Source: Patiria pectinifera (taxonomy: Eukaryota > Echinodermata > Asteroidea > Valvatida > Asterinidae). Taken from it: a stretch of 64,000 bases of DNA. The notes under the pieces were generated by a model. The model worked only from the letters and a program-made list of their open reading frames with translations. It ran no database searches and was not told the origin of the DNA. A program made the translations under genes and the position numbers. Numbering within the stretch: the first letter of the stretch is position 1; each line of letters begins with the position of its first letter. Shown here piece after piece: positions 33,330-45,905 of the stretch. Location: positions 6,591,501 to 6,655,500 of the forward strand of contig CM057146.1 of NCBI GenBank assembly GCA_029964075.1, given 5' to 3'.

Positions 33330-33439
33330 TTAAGAATTGCGATCGACACCCAAAAATGCGACGCCGATGGCACATATGGAACACCATACTTTAGATGTTC
33401 GCCTAGATTTATAGCGATTTGTGATTAATACCTTCGAGG

Positions 33440-33760
33440 TTGAAGGTTGGGCAAGAAACCTACATTCTTCAATGTAATACTTCAGACGAGTTGTGCCTCT
33501 CCATACTGTAACCCTTGAGAGAGAGAGAGAGGGATTTATAAATAGCTTGATCCCTAGTTTGACCCGAGCTTCAAGGGTGTCTAGGGTTGGGTATGGTATA
33601 CCTCCATGCATTCTCCAATGGAATACTTCAAGCGAGTTGTGCTTCTCCACATTTTAACCCTTGAAAGAGAGGGATATAAATTAGATCCTGACCTTGTTTG
33701 ATCCCAGCTGCAAGAGTGAGGGTTGGGCCGCAGAAACCGACATTCTCATATCACGGTAAG
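33440..33760 (+). repeat. Tandem repeat, about 140-bp period
   Basis: Blocks CTACATTCTTCAATG...GAGTTGTGCCTCTCCA...CCCTTGAGAGAG...GACCCGAGCTTCAAG recur at 33600-33720, and a third partial start is at about 33720. Two to two and a half units, with a GA microsatellite at the end of each. Confidence 0.7.
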
Positions 33761-34084
33761 GGGCAAGCAAATAACCTGTTTGAGAGTGATGACTTTTAGT
33801 ATGTTTTTTTTCCTGTTTAACCTGTTTAAACCTTTTATGCCTTTTTAATGAAATTGTATGTTTAAACAACTTCATGATCGGAATACAATGTGCGCCACTA
33901 TATATGGCGTGCATACTTGACATTTAATCCAAAATAAAGATATCTCTTTTTTGTTTGTTTAATAGATATATTAATTATTTGATGTAAAACCCACCTTCCT
34001 AGCCTACGTTTCATCACGGTCTGTGTGAAATATCGTTAGGCTACTGTAAGTAACAATTAAAAAGTCGCGAGGGGAAAAATAAGA

Positions 34085-36918
34085 GGTCCGCCACTTCAAT
34101 TTATTGGTTGATGTACGACACAATCGACTCATCGATACCAACACGAATCTTTCTGTACAAGGGATTTCGTCGCATACAGCTTCCGTCAGTCCTATGTTTG
34201 TGGTTGCATCAGCTTCATGCTATGACACTCTACTTCAAGAATACCCCAGGATTTCTCGTCCGGTGTATACGCATACAGAAGTGAGACACAATATCACCCA
34301 TCATATTGAGACTACGGGACCCCCGGTCGGTGCTCGACCCCGACGACTCGCACCTGATCGTCTGCACGTTGCGAAAGCCGAGTTCGACCACATGCTCGAG
34401 TTGGGCATCATACAGCCATCCTGCAGCAATTGGTCCTCACCTCTGCACATGGTGCCGAAAAAGACGCCTGGTGACTGGCGCCCTTGCGGTGATTATAGGG
34501 CACTCAACAAATGCACCGTACCCGACTGCTACCCGATCCCACACCTACAGGATTTCTCATCATCCCTGCACGGTTGCACAGTTTTCTCCAAAATAGACTT
34601 GATCCGGGCATATCACCAACTACCAGTCGAGCCTGCTGATGTCCATAAGACCGCCATAACTACGCCCTTTGGACTTTACGAGTTTGTGCGCATGCCCTTT
34701 GGGCTGCGGAATGCAGCGCAAACTTTCCAGTGATTCATCGACGAAGTGACCCGAGGCTTGCCTTTTGTCTACGTCTATCTCGATGACCTATTGGTGGCAA
34801 GCACTTCCGAGGCGGAACACTTGGATCATCTCCGACGGCTGTTTGATCGTCTAGCTGAGTATGGCGTGGTCATTAATCCAGGCAAATGTCAGTTCGGAGT
34901 TCCCAACCTCACTTTTCTCGGCCATCACGTTGACCAGTTTGGTATCCGCCCGTTGGCAGACAAGCATCCAGGAATTCCCAGTGCCGGAGTCACTTAGCAA
35001 GTTGCGAGAATTTCTTGGGTTGATCAATTTCTACAGACGGTTTATCCCCAATTGTGCAAACACCGTTCAACCTCTCACTGACATGCTCAAGAACTGTAAG
35101 AAGAAAAACCAGCCCATCGAGTTGGACGAGCGTGCCCGGTCAGCATTCGAGCGCGTCAAGGCAAAATTAGCAGATGCAACGCTGTTGGTCCACCCAAAGG
35201 CTGAGGCACCATTATGCCTTCTCACCGATGCATCAGATGTGGGAGTCGGGGGTGTTCTACAACAATGTGTAGCTGGAACATGGCAACCTCTCTCCTTCTT
35301 CTCGAAGCGTCTCCAACCGGCCGAAACACGCTATAGTACATTTGACAGAGAACTCCTCGCAATTTACCTCAGCGTGAAATACTTCCGTCATATGCTCGAA
35401 GGTCGCTCGTTCTGCATTTACACAGATCACAAACCACTCACCTACGCTATGCATTCCAAGCCAGATCGCCATTCACCACGTGAAGTTCGTCATCTTGACT
35501 ACATCTCTGACATCCGTCACATCAGTGGGAAATCTAACACGGCAGCAGATGCACTTTCACGCATGGCACTCATTGACGCTTTGGAGGTTTCCGATGTCAT
35601 CGATTTTGAGGCCATAGCCGCCGCCCAACAGACCGATGCGGAATTACTCAACCTGACCAACACTTCGTTACGACTCATCACAGTGCCTCTCCCCACATCG
35701 CCTGGCACCATCCTCTGTGACACGACTACGGACAATCCTCGGCCGTATGTTCCTCACAAGTTCCGACGGCCCATTTTCAATGCATTACATGGCTTGTCTC
35801 ACCCTGGTATCCGAGCGACGCAGCAGTTAGTCTCTGCACGTTTTGTGTGGCCCGGTATCAACAAAGACGTCAGGACCTGGGCTAAAAGGTGTCACCAGTG
35901 TCAACGTTGCAAGATTCATAGACACACCAAATCGCCTTTGGGAACATTTTCCACGCCCGACGCTAGGTTTGCCCATGTCCACATCGACCTCGTTGGCCCT
36001 CTTCCGCCTTCCAATGGACAATCCTACTTGCTAACTTGCGTTGACCGCTTCACCCGATGGCCGGAGGCCATACCAATCCCTGACATCACGGCAGAAACGG
36101 TTGCTTGAGCTTTCATCACCCATTGGGTGGCCCGTTTCGGTGCGCCTTCTACGATCACTACCGACAGGGGACGACAATTTGAGTCATCACTTTTCCGAGC
36201 TCTCACAGACATGCTCGGCTGTAAGCGAATCCGCACGACATCCTATCACCCTTCCGCGAATGGACTCGTAGAACGCCTACATAGACAGTTGAAGGCATCC
36301 CTCAAAGCTCACACTAATCCGAAGTGGACCGAATCCCTTCCGTTTGTGTTGCTTGGTATCAGTACCGCTGTTAAATCAACTCTCGGTTGCTCCTCTGCAG
36401 AGATGGTTCTCGGTTCTACACTCAGATTGCCCGGCGAATTTGTTGCACCTAGTCCCACGGATGGGGATCTTGACCCCAGTGACTACATCCATCGTCTTAG
36501 ACGACACATGCAAACCATTCACCCTCCGTCACCTCGGTCCTAGCAGAGCAGCTCTCATGTGCACCCGGATCTCCTCACGTGCACGCATGTATATGTTCGA
36601 CACGACGCAGTGAGAACACCACTTCAACCCCCCTATGATGGCCCATTTCTGGTACTCAAACGGACGAACAAGTTTTTCGTTTTGGACAGGAAGGGTAAGC
36701 GCGACACCGTCAGCATTGACCGTCTCAAAGTCGCATACCTCGAGGACGCCACAACCGTCGGCCTCAGGGCACCTGCGACCCCACAGAAACTTCCTCCTGC
36801 CATGCCCCCTCCTCGACCCACGCCGCCTCCTCCGGTTCCAGAGGTCAATACCACTAGATCGGGACGCCATGTGCATTGGCCTGCTCGTTATGTCCAGTTT
36901 TGCACTTCAGGCACTTGA
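34085..36918 (+). pseudogene. Ty3/gypsy retrotransposon pol, broken
   Basis: The frame starts inside pol and has, in order: reverse transcriptase ([32 protein letters not shown]), RNase H (LTDASDVGVGG, TDHKPLTY, NTAADALSR), integrase with its HHCC finger (HGLSHPGIR...CHQCQRCK) and the catalytic Asp/Asp/Glu set (HIDLVGP, TTDRGRQFES, NGLVERLHR), then a Pro-rich C-terminus. gag, protease and the 5' LTR are missing. It is dead: in-frame stops at 34731-34733, 36106-36108 and 36541-36543, and a frameshift near 34966. All three stops are explained by C-to-T changes. Confidence 0.95.
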
Positions 36919-36981
36919 AACATTTTGATTTGGTCGTTTGTATCGATCGTTTCTTATCTGCTCCGATCTAGGGGGAGCTAC

Positions 36982-37474
36982 TGTAGTGACTGCCCCTTTA
37001 ACGCGACTTCATGTAAATAACAACATTGGCGTCACATGTGAAGAACTCGCCAATCAACGCCAGCGAACATCTTTGACTGGTACCCTGTATAAAATGTACA
37101 TAAAAATTCGCTGGTGCGTCCACATGTGCTCCGTGTGGGTTTTTCCATGTGTTCTACCTTTGGTGAAAAGTATCGCGTTTTGACAAGTTTTGAGCACCAA
37201 TCTTCAGCATAATTTTACCAGCGTTTATCTTCGTCTTCGTGTGTTTTCGTCAAGTCAGTAATCGTCTGTTTGTGTCCAACAATCCTCGTGGATAAAAACT
37301 CTATACGAACTGTGATTCGTGCATCCGCGCAAGGAGAGATATCGCGGTCGACGGAGTCAGTATTCGTCCAGAGGCGAGAAGACCGAGCGCGTGGACTCGT
37401 GCCCACTTCACGGACAAATATCTTGGTGAGTTGACAACTGCTTTCGTACTGAGTATAACTATAAATATACTACA
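36982..37474 (+). repeat. 3' LTR of the gypsy element
   Basis: A purine tract (GGGGGAG, 36970-36976) precedes TGTAGT, and a matching ACTACA closes the LTR at 37474, giving 6-base inverted ends. TATAAAA at 37088 is a likely promoter. No second LTR exists in the window to confirm the limits. Confidence 0.7.
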
Positions 37475-37631
37475 GGCATAACGTAGTGAAAAGGCCGATA
37501 GAGGCGTTGTGAAATGGCTGAACTGCCGAATTGGATGAATATTGGGCTGCACATGTATTGCGTACGTTGCATCCAGAATTCACTGTTTGTAGTAACCACT
37601 ATGCTTGCCACTAGCTCATGTATAATCGTTG

Positions 37632-38524
37632 TAGCCCCATAAATGTGGCCAGTTTACTGGACTGCCTCCGTAAACAAAGGCCACACACCGACCGTATGGA
37701 AACGTACTCGGCGACATGTTCAACATGTTGTAAAAATGTTGAAAGTGATTTGCACCATTTGTCCACATTGCGACTTCAGACCCAGTTTATTTAAGCTTTT
37801 AAAGTACACTTACCCTCTTAATAACAAAATGAGATCCTCCAGCAAGTGTCAGTTGTCCAGCTGCTGCCTAATTTACGTCCTTTTCTGGAGCCTTTTTGGC
37901 AACTTGGATTCTACCTCCTTCATTGTCCGTGGTCCAACTGAACAATGGCGTCGCGCTATATCAGGAGCCTAGCCGGAGGGGGGTGGCTGTTACCTGCCGT
38001 CTGTCAATCCTTCATGTAAAGCGCGCCCTCATGCGTGTACACCCTCGGCCAGCTGGCCGTACAACGTACGTACGTATGGACTACCGTACTGACGTGTCCA
38101 TACGTACGTACGTTGTACCGCCAGCTGGCGAGGTGTACACGCATGGCGCGCTTACATGAAGGATTGACAGACGGCAGGTAACAGCCACCCCCTTCCGGCT
38201 AGGCTCCTGATATAGCGCGACGCCATTGTTCAGTTGGACCGGACAATGAAGGAGGTAGAATCCAAGTTGCCAAAAAGGGACGTAATTAGGCAGCAGCTGG
38301 ACAACTGACACTTGCCGGAGGATCTCATTTTGTTAAGAAGAGGTAAGTGTACTTTAAAAGCTTAAATAAACTGGGTCTGAAGTCGCAATGTGGACAAATG
38401 GTGCAAATCACTTTCAACATTTTTACAACATGTTGAACATGTCGCCGAGTACGTTTCCATACGGTCGGTGTGTGGCCTTTGTTTACGGAGGCAGTCCAGT
38501 AAACTGGCCACATTTATGGGGCTA
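37632..38524. mobile_element. 893-bp palindromic element, 9-bp target duplication
   Basis: The two halves are inverted copies (about 440 bases each), meeting near 38078 in TACGTACGTA-rich sequence with a small asymmetric core. Ends are TAGCCCCATAAATGTGGCC and its inverse. TAATCGTTG is duplicated exactly at 37623-37631 and 38525-38533. Both arms encode the same meaningless 60-110 codon frames. A 9-bp duplication with very long inverted repeats fits non-autonomous Mutator-like or foldback elements. Arms are about 95 percent alike by eye, so the insertion is fairly young. Confidence 0.9.
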
Positions 38525-38735
38525 TAATCGTTGTTGCTTCAAAGCTTGCTTGGTTTATTGTTTCCCAGTACATCTCAGTACATCACATGAAGTTCTGTGC
38601 TTATCAAAGGGCTACATTATTCTAGGGTGCAATCTGATCCAAGTTGGGGCCTATTCGTTATTCATTTAGTAAGTTGGGGTTCATGCATTCCAATGTGGAT
38701 GAGGTAATGTCTGGGTCTGGGTCTGTGGTTTCAAT

Positions 38736-39118
38736 CAGGCGCGGTTCTAGGGGGCTAAGGGCTTTAGCCCCGATTTTGTCTAGCCCCCCAAAAATAAATT
38801 CCGTAAAAAGAAATTGCATTAGCAAACAGGATTGTGATGTACATGTACATGCGAAAGGTCTCCCCCTAAAGAAATAGTTGTGACAAGGGTGCATTTGTAG
38901 TTAATATAGGGTGAATGATTTTAGCATTTTATTGGCGCTCCCCATTGAAAATATGTGATGCGCACCCCCCCCCCCACCCGCCCACCTATTGATTTTCGGA
39001 GGCCTAAGTGTCTGGAAAAAATAACCGGTCTACATTTCAGCACGCCTCCCTAAAAAAAAATCTGGATCCACCCTGCTAGCCCCCCCCCCCCCCAATATTG
39101 GTTCTAGAACCGCGCCTG
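38736..39118. mobile_element. hAT-type MITE with 8-bp target duplication
   Basis: Perfect 15-base inverted ends CAGGCGCGGTTCTAG and CTAGAACCGCGCCTG, flanked by exact GTTTCAAT at 38728-38735 and 39119-39126. Length 383 bases. The right end matches the fragment at 61065-61165, so this family was also caught in the lectin block duplication. Confidence 0.93.
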
Positions 39119-40019
39119 GTTTCAATGTACATGGTGCCTATACATAGCTATCATGTAAGGATACTACATATCCCTCCTCACCTTACTAGTAGAATGGAAC
39201 TGGCTAATAGACTTGAATCTACATGTAAACCTTATTTTTGAAATACAGTCTATCAATGTTAGTCCAAATCTAATTCTTTAAGTACAGTTTATTAATAGAG
39301 AAATGTTCATTGTTCGATGTTCAAATTTCATGAACATGATGAAGTCGTACCAGATTAGACTGGTTTTTTTTATGCCAGGGTTAAAAGAAACTAAGAAAGT
39401 ATGCTCATGCATATAGTAAACTTAAAGAGTGTCATGGCGGTAATATAGTTCAGTTCAGTTGTTCCAAAATGTTATTGGTGTTCTAATTGTGCACTCGCTT
39501 TCCATGATTATTAGAGTTGAAGTTTGTTGGTAGAAGTGAAGTTCGTTTGTTCAAGTTGTCGGATTCAGAGCACGTACGTGGTGCCTATACATAGCTATCA
39601 TTTAAGGATACTACAACCACCGAGATACGTCATGAGATGAAAAGCCTTTACAGAATGAACATACGGTGAGCACTGATAATCACTTCACGCATTTCGACCA
39701 ACGTGTATTTTAACATTTTAAGAATTAATTTCATCCTCATTTTAACAGAAATATAGATGGAGGTGTCCGGGGTGCGTGATTGTGTGTGTGTGTCGGGGGG
39801 GGGGGGGGTAAACTTCAGCTGGAGTGCTGCCCACTAACATTAGTCAATAGAGAGTGAGTGCCACTTCTATATACATGTACATTATAGCAGTATCATAGAC
39901 TGCACAGTTTGTAGACTTAGTCCTAATTAAGGAATCACTCTTCCTTTCCGAGAAATGGGTCAATGAGGAATTCCGATATTTCAAAAAATGTTAAGTACCT
40001 AGACAGCAATTATCACAGC
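39119..40019. other. No gene; one short direct repeat
   Basis: GGTGCCTATACATAGCTATC, continuing AT.TAAGGATACTACA, occurs at 39131-39175 and again at 39579-39615. Nothing coding. TG microsatellite and G12 at about 39780-39808. Confidence 0.6.
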
Positions 40020-40740
40020 AATACACCTTAAACCGTCTCACAACCTCTGGGAATTTGTGTTCACCTGGAAATTTAAAATACATTTTAAAAACGTACATGT
40101 ACATATGAGCATACCTTCTGGGTTTGAAATAAAAACAGAAAGCTATGAGAAATTCGTCCTAAAGTTGCAAACTATTTATGGAAACTTCTACCCAGCAGCC
40201 AGTGACGCTGGTTGCCAAGCACCAATAGGAAAGCTCTTTACAGGGCCGAGGGAAATCCCCTGGACTGTACCTTTCCCTTATAAAAAAATTCTATAGAGTT
40301 ATATAGGAACTTCATAAAGTTCATTGTGCTTGTACCGTATACATGTACTTGCAGTTGTGTGTGCTGCAACTATCATGAATATTTGCATGAAAGTGCATGC
40401 CCGTGAAAACATTTAGGCTTCGCTGTTTATGTCGTAAACACTCCGCCTACATATACTTTATGGAGGGATACATGTGTAAATTGTGTACCTGACCTTATGT
40501 GTACATACATGTACATGTACATCACAGACTACATGCATGACACGTACGACTAAAATGTTACATGTACTTGAACCCCGGAAAAAAAGAAGGTGAGTAGACT
40601 TTATATAAAAACATAGATACCTGTAATAACCTTGATGATAATGTATAGTAAACACACAGTAAATTAAAATCAAACTGATCTTGGTGGCCTATTCATGTCA
40701 ACAGATTTCTCATCAGAGAACGTCAACTTATACACATTAC
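40020..40740 (+). repeat. Dispersed repeat R1, copy 2 (uninterrupted)
   Basis: Matches 7310-7957 and then directly 10544-10600, giving the empty site for the element at 7961-10540 (junction at about 40683-40690). Confidence 0.8.
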
Positions 40741-42118
40741 ATGTAGTTGTAGTTGTAGTTTTTACTTTCAAATACACACGGTGATATACATCTATCATGA
40801 TGACCTACATGTACAATACATACGTTCATGTACAAAACTGCAGTGTTTCTGCCTGAGCTCATCTAAACAGTGGTGGCAACGGCATGCATCCTTTTATAAG
40901 TCAACATGTGATATGTGCAAATGTACTCGACATCTTTTGGAAACTATAAACTTCTTATATTTTGTTGCACATGCATACAAATGAATTAGAAAGTTGTTGA
41001 ATTTGTGTCCATACACCAATGTTGATTGTTGGCCACAGCCTGCACTGTCCCAATACTTGACAACAACACGTATTCCTAATCAAATTTTTATAAAATGAGA
41101 TCTTGGTTTTTACGTCTGCCATACAGTGTTATTGAACAAACAATGTTAATGTCTGTCAACATCATTTACGTATATTTTTTTCCATCTTCTCCTACACGCA
41201 ACCATAATATATTACGTGTCTAAAAACATGTCCACTTATGATCCTTAATAACTCTGTTGTTACCAATAGAATTAAATCAAAACTTTAGATCATGCAAACA
41301 AGGCAGGAACAATTCTATGGAGTGAGTTTCATTAGCTTTGTGCAAGAGGATGAGATTTAATCGCCATACAAAAAAAATATTCTCTTTCAGAATCTAAAAT
41401 CGAAGCATTAAAAACACAACAATTTAGGCTGTTGTGTAGTTTAGAATTTCTGTATAAATTGTGGTCATATTAGTGTATGTAGTACTTGATTGTTTCAAAG
41501 TCCTTTTCTGACGTGGCCAAATAAAGTACACTTCTCTGAATCCGAATCACACCTGCTTTTGTAATTTGGAAATGTAATTAGCGGGGTATTGTGCAATCTC
41601 GTATTTTTTGACCAGTTAACCCCAGATTTCCCTTAAAAAAATGCTGTAAGTTAGTCTGAATGTGGCACAACAAACAACTTACAAGTAGATTGTTTTCATA
41701 AAAGCTTTAAGATATACGCAATAACTATTTTTTGCAGTATTTGAGTAGAATGTAATACTTTTGTTGTAACCAATCTCACGCCTGCATGGTACATCATAAT
41801 TTTGTAAGTATGACTGATAAAAGGAATGGACAAATGCAGATTCATTGAGTATCCAAATGCATAAGCCGAGAAGAAATGATACCTATCCAATGTCTCGAGC
41901 GACCCTTGATTATGGCTACTGAGACACAGTAGGCGTGTATATTTACAATAATTCTCTGAGCATTTCAAAAATAAAATGGCATTTTAGTAAGAGCTAAAAT
42001 CTTCAGAGATGGTTTAAATTGCATTAACAAATTAAGTTTGGTCTATCATGCTTTTTGAATGAAGCCTGATTGGAACTTTTAACCAAGTTTTCAAAACTTG
42101 TAAGAGATCATTACAGCC
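40741..42118. other. No gene seen
   Basis: AT-rich; the short frames on both strands have no recognisable domain. Confidence 0.5.
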
Positions 42119-42677
42119 ATTCCATGTAAGGGTCATCACCAAACTCAAAAATTGAAGTGAAAGGAATAAATGTTTGTCAGTTATATTTGATAAGAGGAAT
42201 ATTGAAACCATCTAAATCTCAAAAGATTTTTAAAAATAAATCATTTGATTTAAAGTTTCAGCCTCCTGAACATGGATGAATTTTGTGGGCAAAATGGAGG
42301 GTCAGGGGTATAAATCACAAACTGAGGAAGTAATTGAAGCTCATTCATAAGATTGTGCTTTATCTGCATACATTTGGTAGCTATTCCAGTCTATTTGATA
42401 AAACATTGAGAATTTTTCCAAATGTCTTCAGTATTTTCCCACTATTTCATCGTGAAAACACCCTCAAAAATATGTCACGCGAGTCACAAAATAGGGCTTT
42501 TTTTCAGATTACTTAATAACTAGAGAGGGATTCAGCTAGTGTTTGATATTTGTAAATGAAATAGTGGTGGTCTATCAATAATAGTATGAATATTCTTATT
42601 TGCTCTACATTCCTTGTAGAAAAAACTACCTCAAGAATGTCACGCGAGTCACACAAGATATATGTCACGCGAGTCAC

Positions 42678-43037
42678 CAGGGGCGGATCCAGGAATTTTT
42701 GGAGGGGGGGGGGGGTTTCCTAAGCCAAAAAATCTGAAAATGTACACACGTTTTTTTCTCCGGATACTTTGGCCTCCGTAAAATCAAAAACTGGGGGTGG
42801 GGGCAGGGGGCTGGTACCAATTTCAATCGGGGTGCTGTTCAAATTCGACGATTATTAACACATTACAGAATGATGTACCTTATTTTGAACAGGCGGACAT
42901 TAAACCAGTATAATTTGGGGGTGTCACAGCGGGGGTTCAACTAATTTTTTTAGGAATTTGTATGAGGATTTTTTTTTTTTTTACAGAGCTGGGGGGGGGG
43001 GTTGACCCCCAAAACCCCCCCTCAGGATCCGCACCTG
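42678..43037 (+). mobile_element. MITE, GGGGCGGATCC family, 5-bp target duplication
   Basis: Ends CAGGGGCGGATCC and GGATCCGCACCTG, with GTCAC at 42673-42677 and 43038-43042. Length 360, close to the 363 of the copy at 6250-6612. It is inserted in one of the GTCACGCGAGTCAC motifs, so the GTCAC duplication is partly ambiguous. Confidence 0.8.
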
Positions 43038-43183
43038 GTCACAAGCGAAGCCAGGAATGTTTCATTTACATGTAATACAAAGAAACAATGCCATATTAAA
43101 TTATAGAATTGGAATTAAGTCTTTAATTTAAACATTAGTTATGTAACAAGAAATTGAATCAGTTTTTTACAAATGTATATATA

Positions 43184-43374
43184 CAGTCGAGTCTCGTTAA
43201 TACAAACTCATTCGGACCTAGCCAAATAGTTTGTTATATCAAAATTTTGTATTAAGAGGAACATCAGTCCCATTCATTGTGCACATAATTTAATGCACAG
43301 TCGGGACTAAGGCTTTATGTTTGTTATAACCAGAATTTTGTATTAACAGGGTTTGTACCAACAAGATTCGACTG
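43184..43374. mobile_element. pogo/Tigger-like MITE, TA target
   Basis: CAGTCGAGTCTCGTTAATAC at the left and GATTCGACTG at the right, with TA on both sides (43182-43183, 43375-43376). Inside, GTTTGTTATA.CA.AATTTTGTATTAA occurs twice. CAGTCGA(A/G)TCTCGTTA ends are usual for pogo-type elements. 191 bases, non-coding. Confidence 0.75.
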
Positions 43375-44242
43375 TACTGTATACATTCCTATACAACTGC
43401 ATCATTAATTGCAGCTCTTACCTTTTAAGGAAACTGTGACTCTACATGACCAAGAATTAAAACTGTTTTCCTGAAATAATCACCCGTGGATTGATGACAT
43501 CACTTCGCAACTTAAATTCCGAAACATTTTTTTGTCTCCATGCCATTGTTAAGGATGTTGTGTTTAAACCAGATTTCCACCCCAACATTTGCCAAAGTAA
43601 AGGGATAAATAGCAGTTTTCACACTCTTTCATAAGGTATTCACAGGTAAATCATTTTTATTAATATAATATTATGATTTGATTTGTTATACTAAAATTAC
43701 AGTTATAATGTGAAAGTGAAAAGCTACTGTGTCATGCGAGTCACGCATTTGTGTCACACGAGTCACATTTTCTTCAGGCCATTTCTTACAACGAGGGATA
43801 TTTGGCACAATACAACTTATGCATGTAGTGGGTGAGGGTATTAAGTTCTAAGTTCAGTAAGAATAATTTTTAGAACACTGGTAGATCCATAGGAAAAGCT
43901 ATTTGAATCAAGGGATGTCAAAAATCCCTTTTTCTATCCTGTCACGCGAGTCACGTCAAAGAAACTGTGATACATGAAAAAATAGCGATGTTAAAGTAAT
44001 CATATAAAAACTAAACCATAGATTCACAATGCCCTGACTCCAATACATGCTAATTTGAGTTGAATAAATGCCAGGTTAACAACAGTAATGCATTAAAACT
44101 TTACATTTTCTTCAAATGTCACGCGAGTCACCATGGAATGGCTGATTAACAAGTAAAGTATGTGTTTGGTCCTCGTTTTTTAAACTTATGATTGAAGGGC
44201 TTAGTTACTAGTTTGGGTTTATTCCTTTCACGTACATGGAAC

Positions 44243-45672
44243 ACTATGTAATGAAATTAATGTCCGAGTATACAGTGTTTATACGTCGGCGAGGGGCAAA
44301 AAAACCTAATTTGAATTACATCACCCCGACGCAAAATTCCATCTTATGACTTCTGTGACTGGTCCAGTGTCTGTACAATGTATGTGTTTGATAAGTCACT
44401 CTTTCCCGCCTAAACCCTTTGTATACCCATCAAGCTTTAGTGAAAGCTTGGGATTTCCTAAGTTAATTTAACCCTCTGGAGTGCGTTTATACTACTTAAA
44501 GGAAGCAATATGCAGAAATACACTCTAAAAAAGAAGTGTAAATTTATGTTGTGTAAAACTGTTGTGTAAAAAAATTGCGTCATTTCTGCCCAATATTGAG
44601 CAAAATGAAAATTTCGCTTGTACCTCCTACTTGTGTCAAATGTGCTACACATGAAAAGGGTAAAATAGTACCCAACATTGACTACAAGTCCCTGCAGCAC
44701 AGGCAAGGAGTTCAAGTCATGGTGTTATTACCCAAGTGATGGGTTAAAGAAACTGGATTTACCCCACCGCTGTGTAACAATTATTTCATTGTACACGTTG
44801 AAGAGTAGAATTTACCATGACATTAGTAAAATGTTACCACTGTGTGGGGTAAACTGACACACGTGACAACGTTAACCCAATATTGTGCACGTGTCATCAC
44901 TCATGTACAAAGTGGCCGCCGCTTCAAATGTCAAATAAATAAATATATAAATAATAGGGGAGGAATCATGGAGTTTCTTTTTTTTAATCATGTATTGTTT
45001 TTCTTAAGTGTACACCCCATAGATTGAGTGAACTTCAACTGTTCATGATAGTTCTACCCTTTGTTTATCAGCTGAAATTGGTTAGCAAAGTCATTTAATT
45101 CTACTCAACTAGTATACAAAAAGATTATTGTTCTTACTTTTTTATTCACGACATTCAAGGGTTGAACATGATTTAATACAGAAATATTGTATTCAGAAAT
45201 TCCATTTTTTAAGTTTCTACCGGTACTTTGAAATCTCATATTTTAAAACATTGGTGCTTTAGCTTCTGTGTACATATCTTAAAAGTTTTTACGATTTTTT
45301 TAATCAAATGCTTTGTGCATTTTGCGCCACATCGCAGTATGAAGGTGTTGGTTTTTTTTTATAGCTTCATGATCATATCACATGTAGACATTCGTGTGTA
45401 GTATACTACAAAATCCACATCCGCCCCATCATTATTTGTGACTGTAATCAGTTAAACTCATTGAGTGCCACGCAATATAAATTTGGCGGGAGATAACTGA
45501 CCCCTGATAGCCGATGGGAACAAATCTAGATAGTCAAACAACCATCGGTGAATTTCCCGCCCTTTTAACCGACATCTCCTTATTAGCACTCCCATTCTGA
45601 AAATGGACTATTCTCGGTACCAGTGGGTTCAATGATCACACTCAAGGTCATTATTTACATTTTATGTTTTGC
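44243..45672. other. No gene seen
   Basis: Only short frames without known domains. Confidence 0.5.
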
Positions 45673-45905
45673 AGTCTACAGGGATTTCCCCTGGCAGCCC
45701 TGTAAAGAGCTTTCCTATTGGTGCATGGCAATCAGCGTCACTGGACATGGGTGGAAGTTTCTATAAATACTTTGCAACTCATGAAGAATTTCTCACAGTT
45801 TTCTGTATTTTTTCAAACCCAGACTGTATGCTTATATGCTTTTTTAAATGCATTTTAAATGTTCAGGTTTAACACAACATCCCAGAGGTTGTGAGACTGT
45901 ACTAT
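45673..45905 (-). repeat. Dispersed repeat R1, copy 3 (inverted, partial)
   Basis: GGGATTTCCCCTGGCAGCCC through AACACAA..CCCAGAGGTTGTGAG is the inverse of 40025-40265. Confidence 0.8.

Larger units (their letters stand above)
42119..44242. repeat. Candidate composite element with GTCACGCGAGTCAC repeats
   Basis: TTCCATGTA with GTGAAAGGAATAAA a little inside at the left (42119-42170) faces TTTATTCCTTTCACGTACATGGAA at the right (ending 44242), an imperfect inverted pair. Between them the motif TGTCACGCGAGTCAC or a close form occurs at about 42473, 42639, 42662, 43731, 43751, 43940 and 44117, nowhere else in the window that I can see. No target duplication is clear. Two younger MITEs are nested within. 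Confidence 0.5.

Noticed and set aside
37643..38513. Identical 60-109 codon frames on opposite strands
   Set aside because: They mirror each other because the DNA is a palindrome; codon content is not protein-like.
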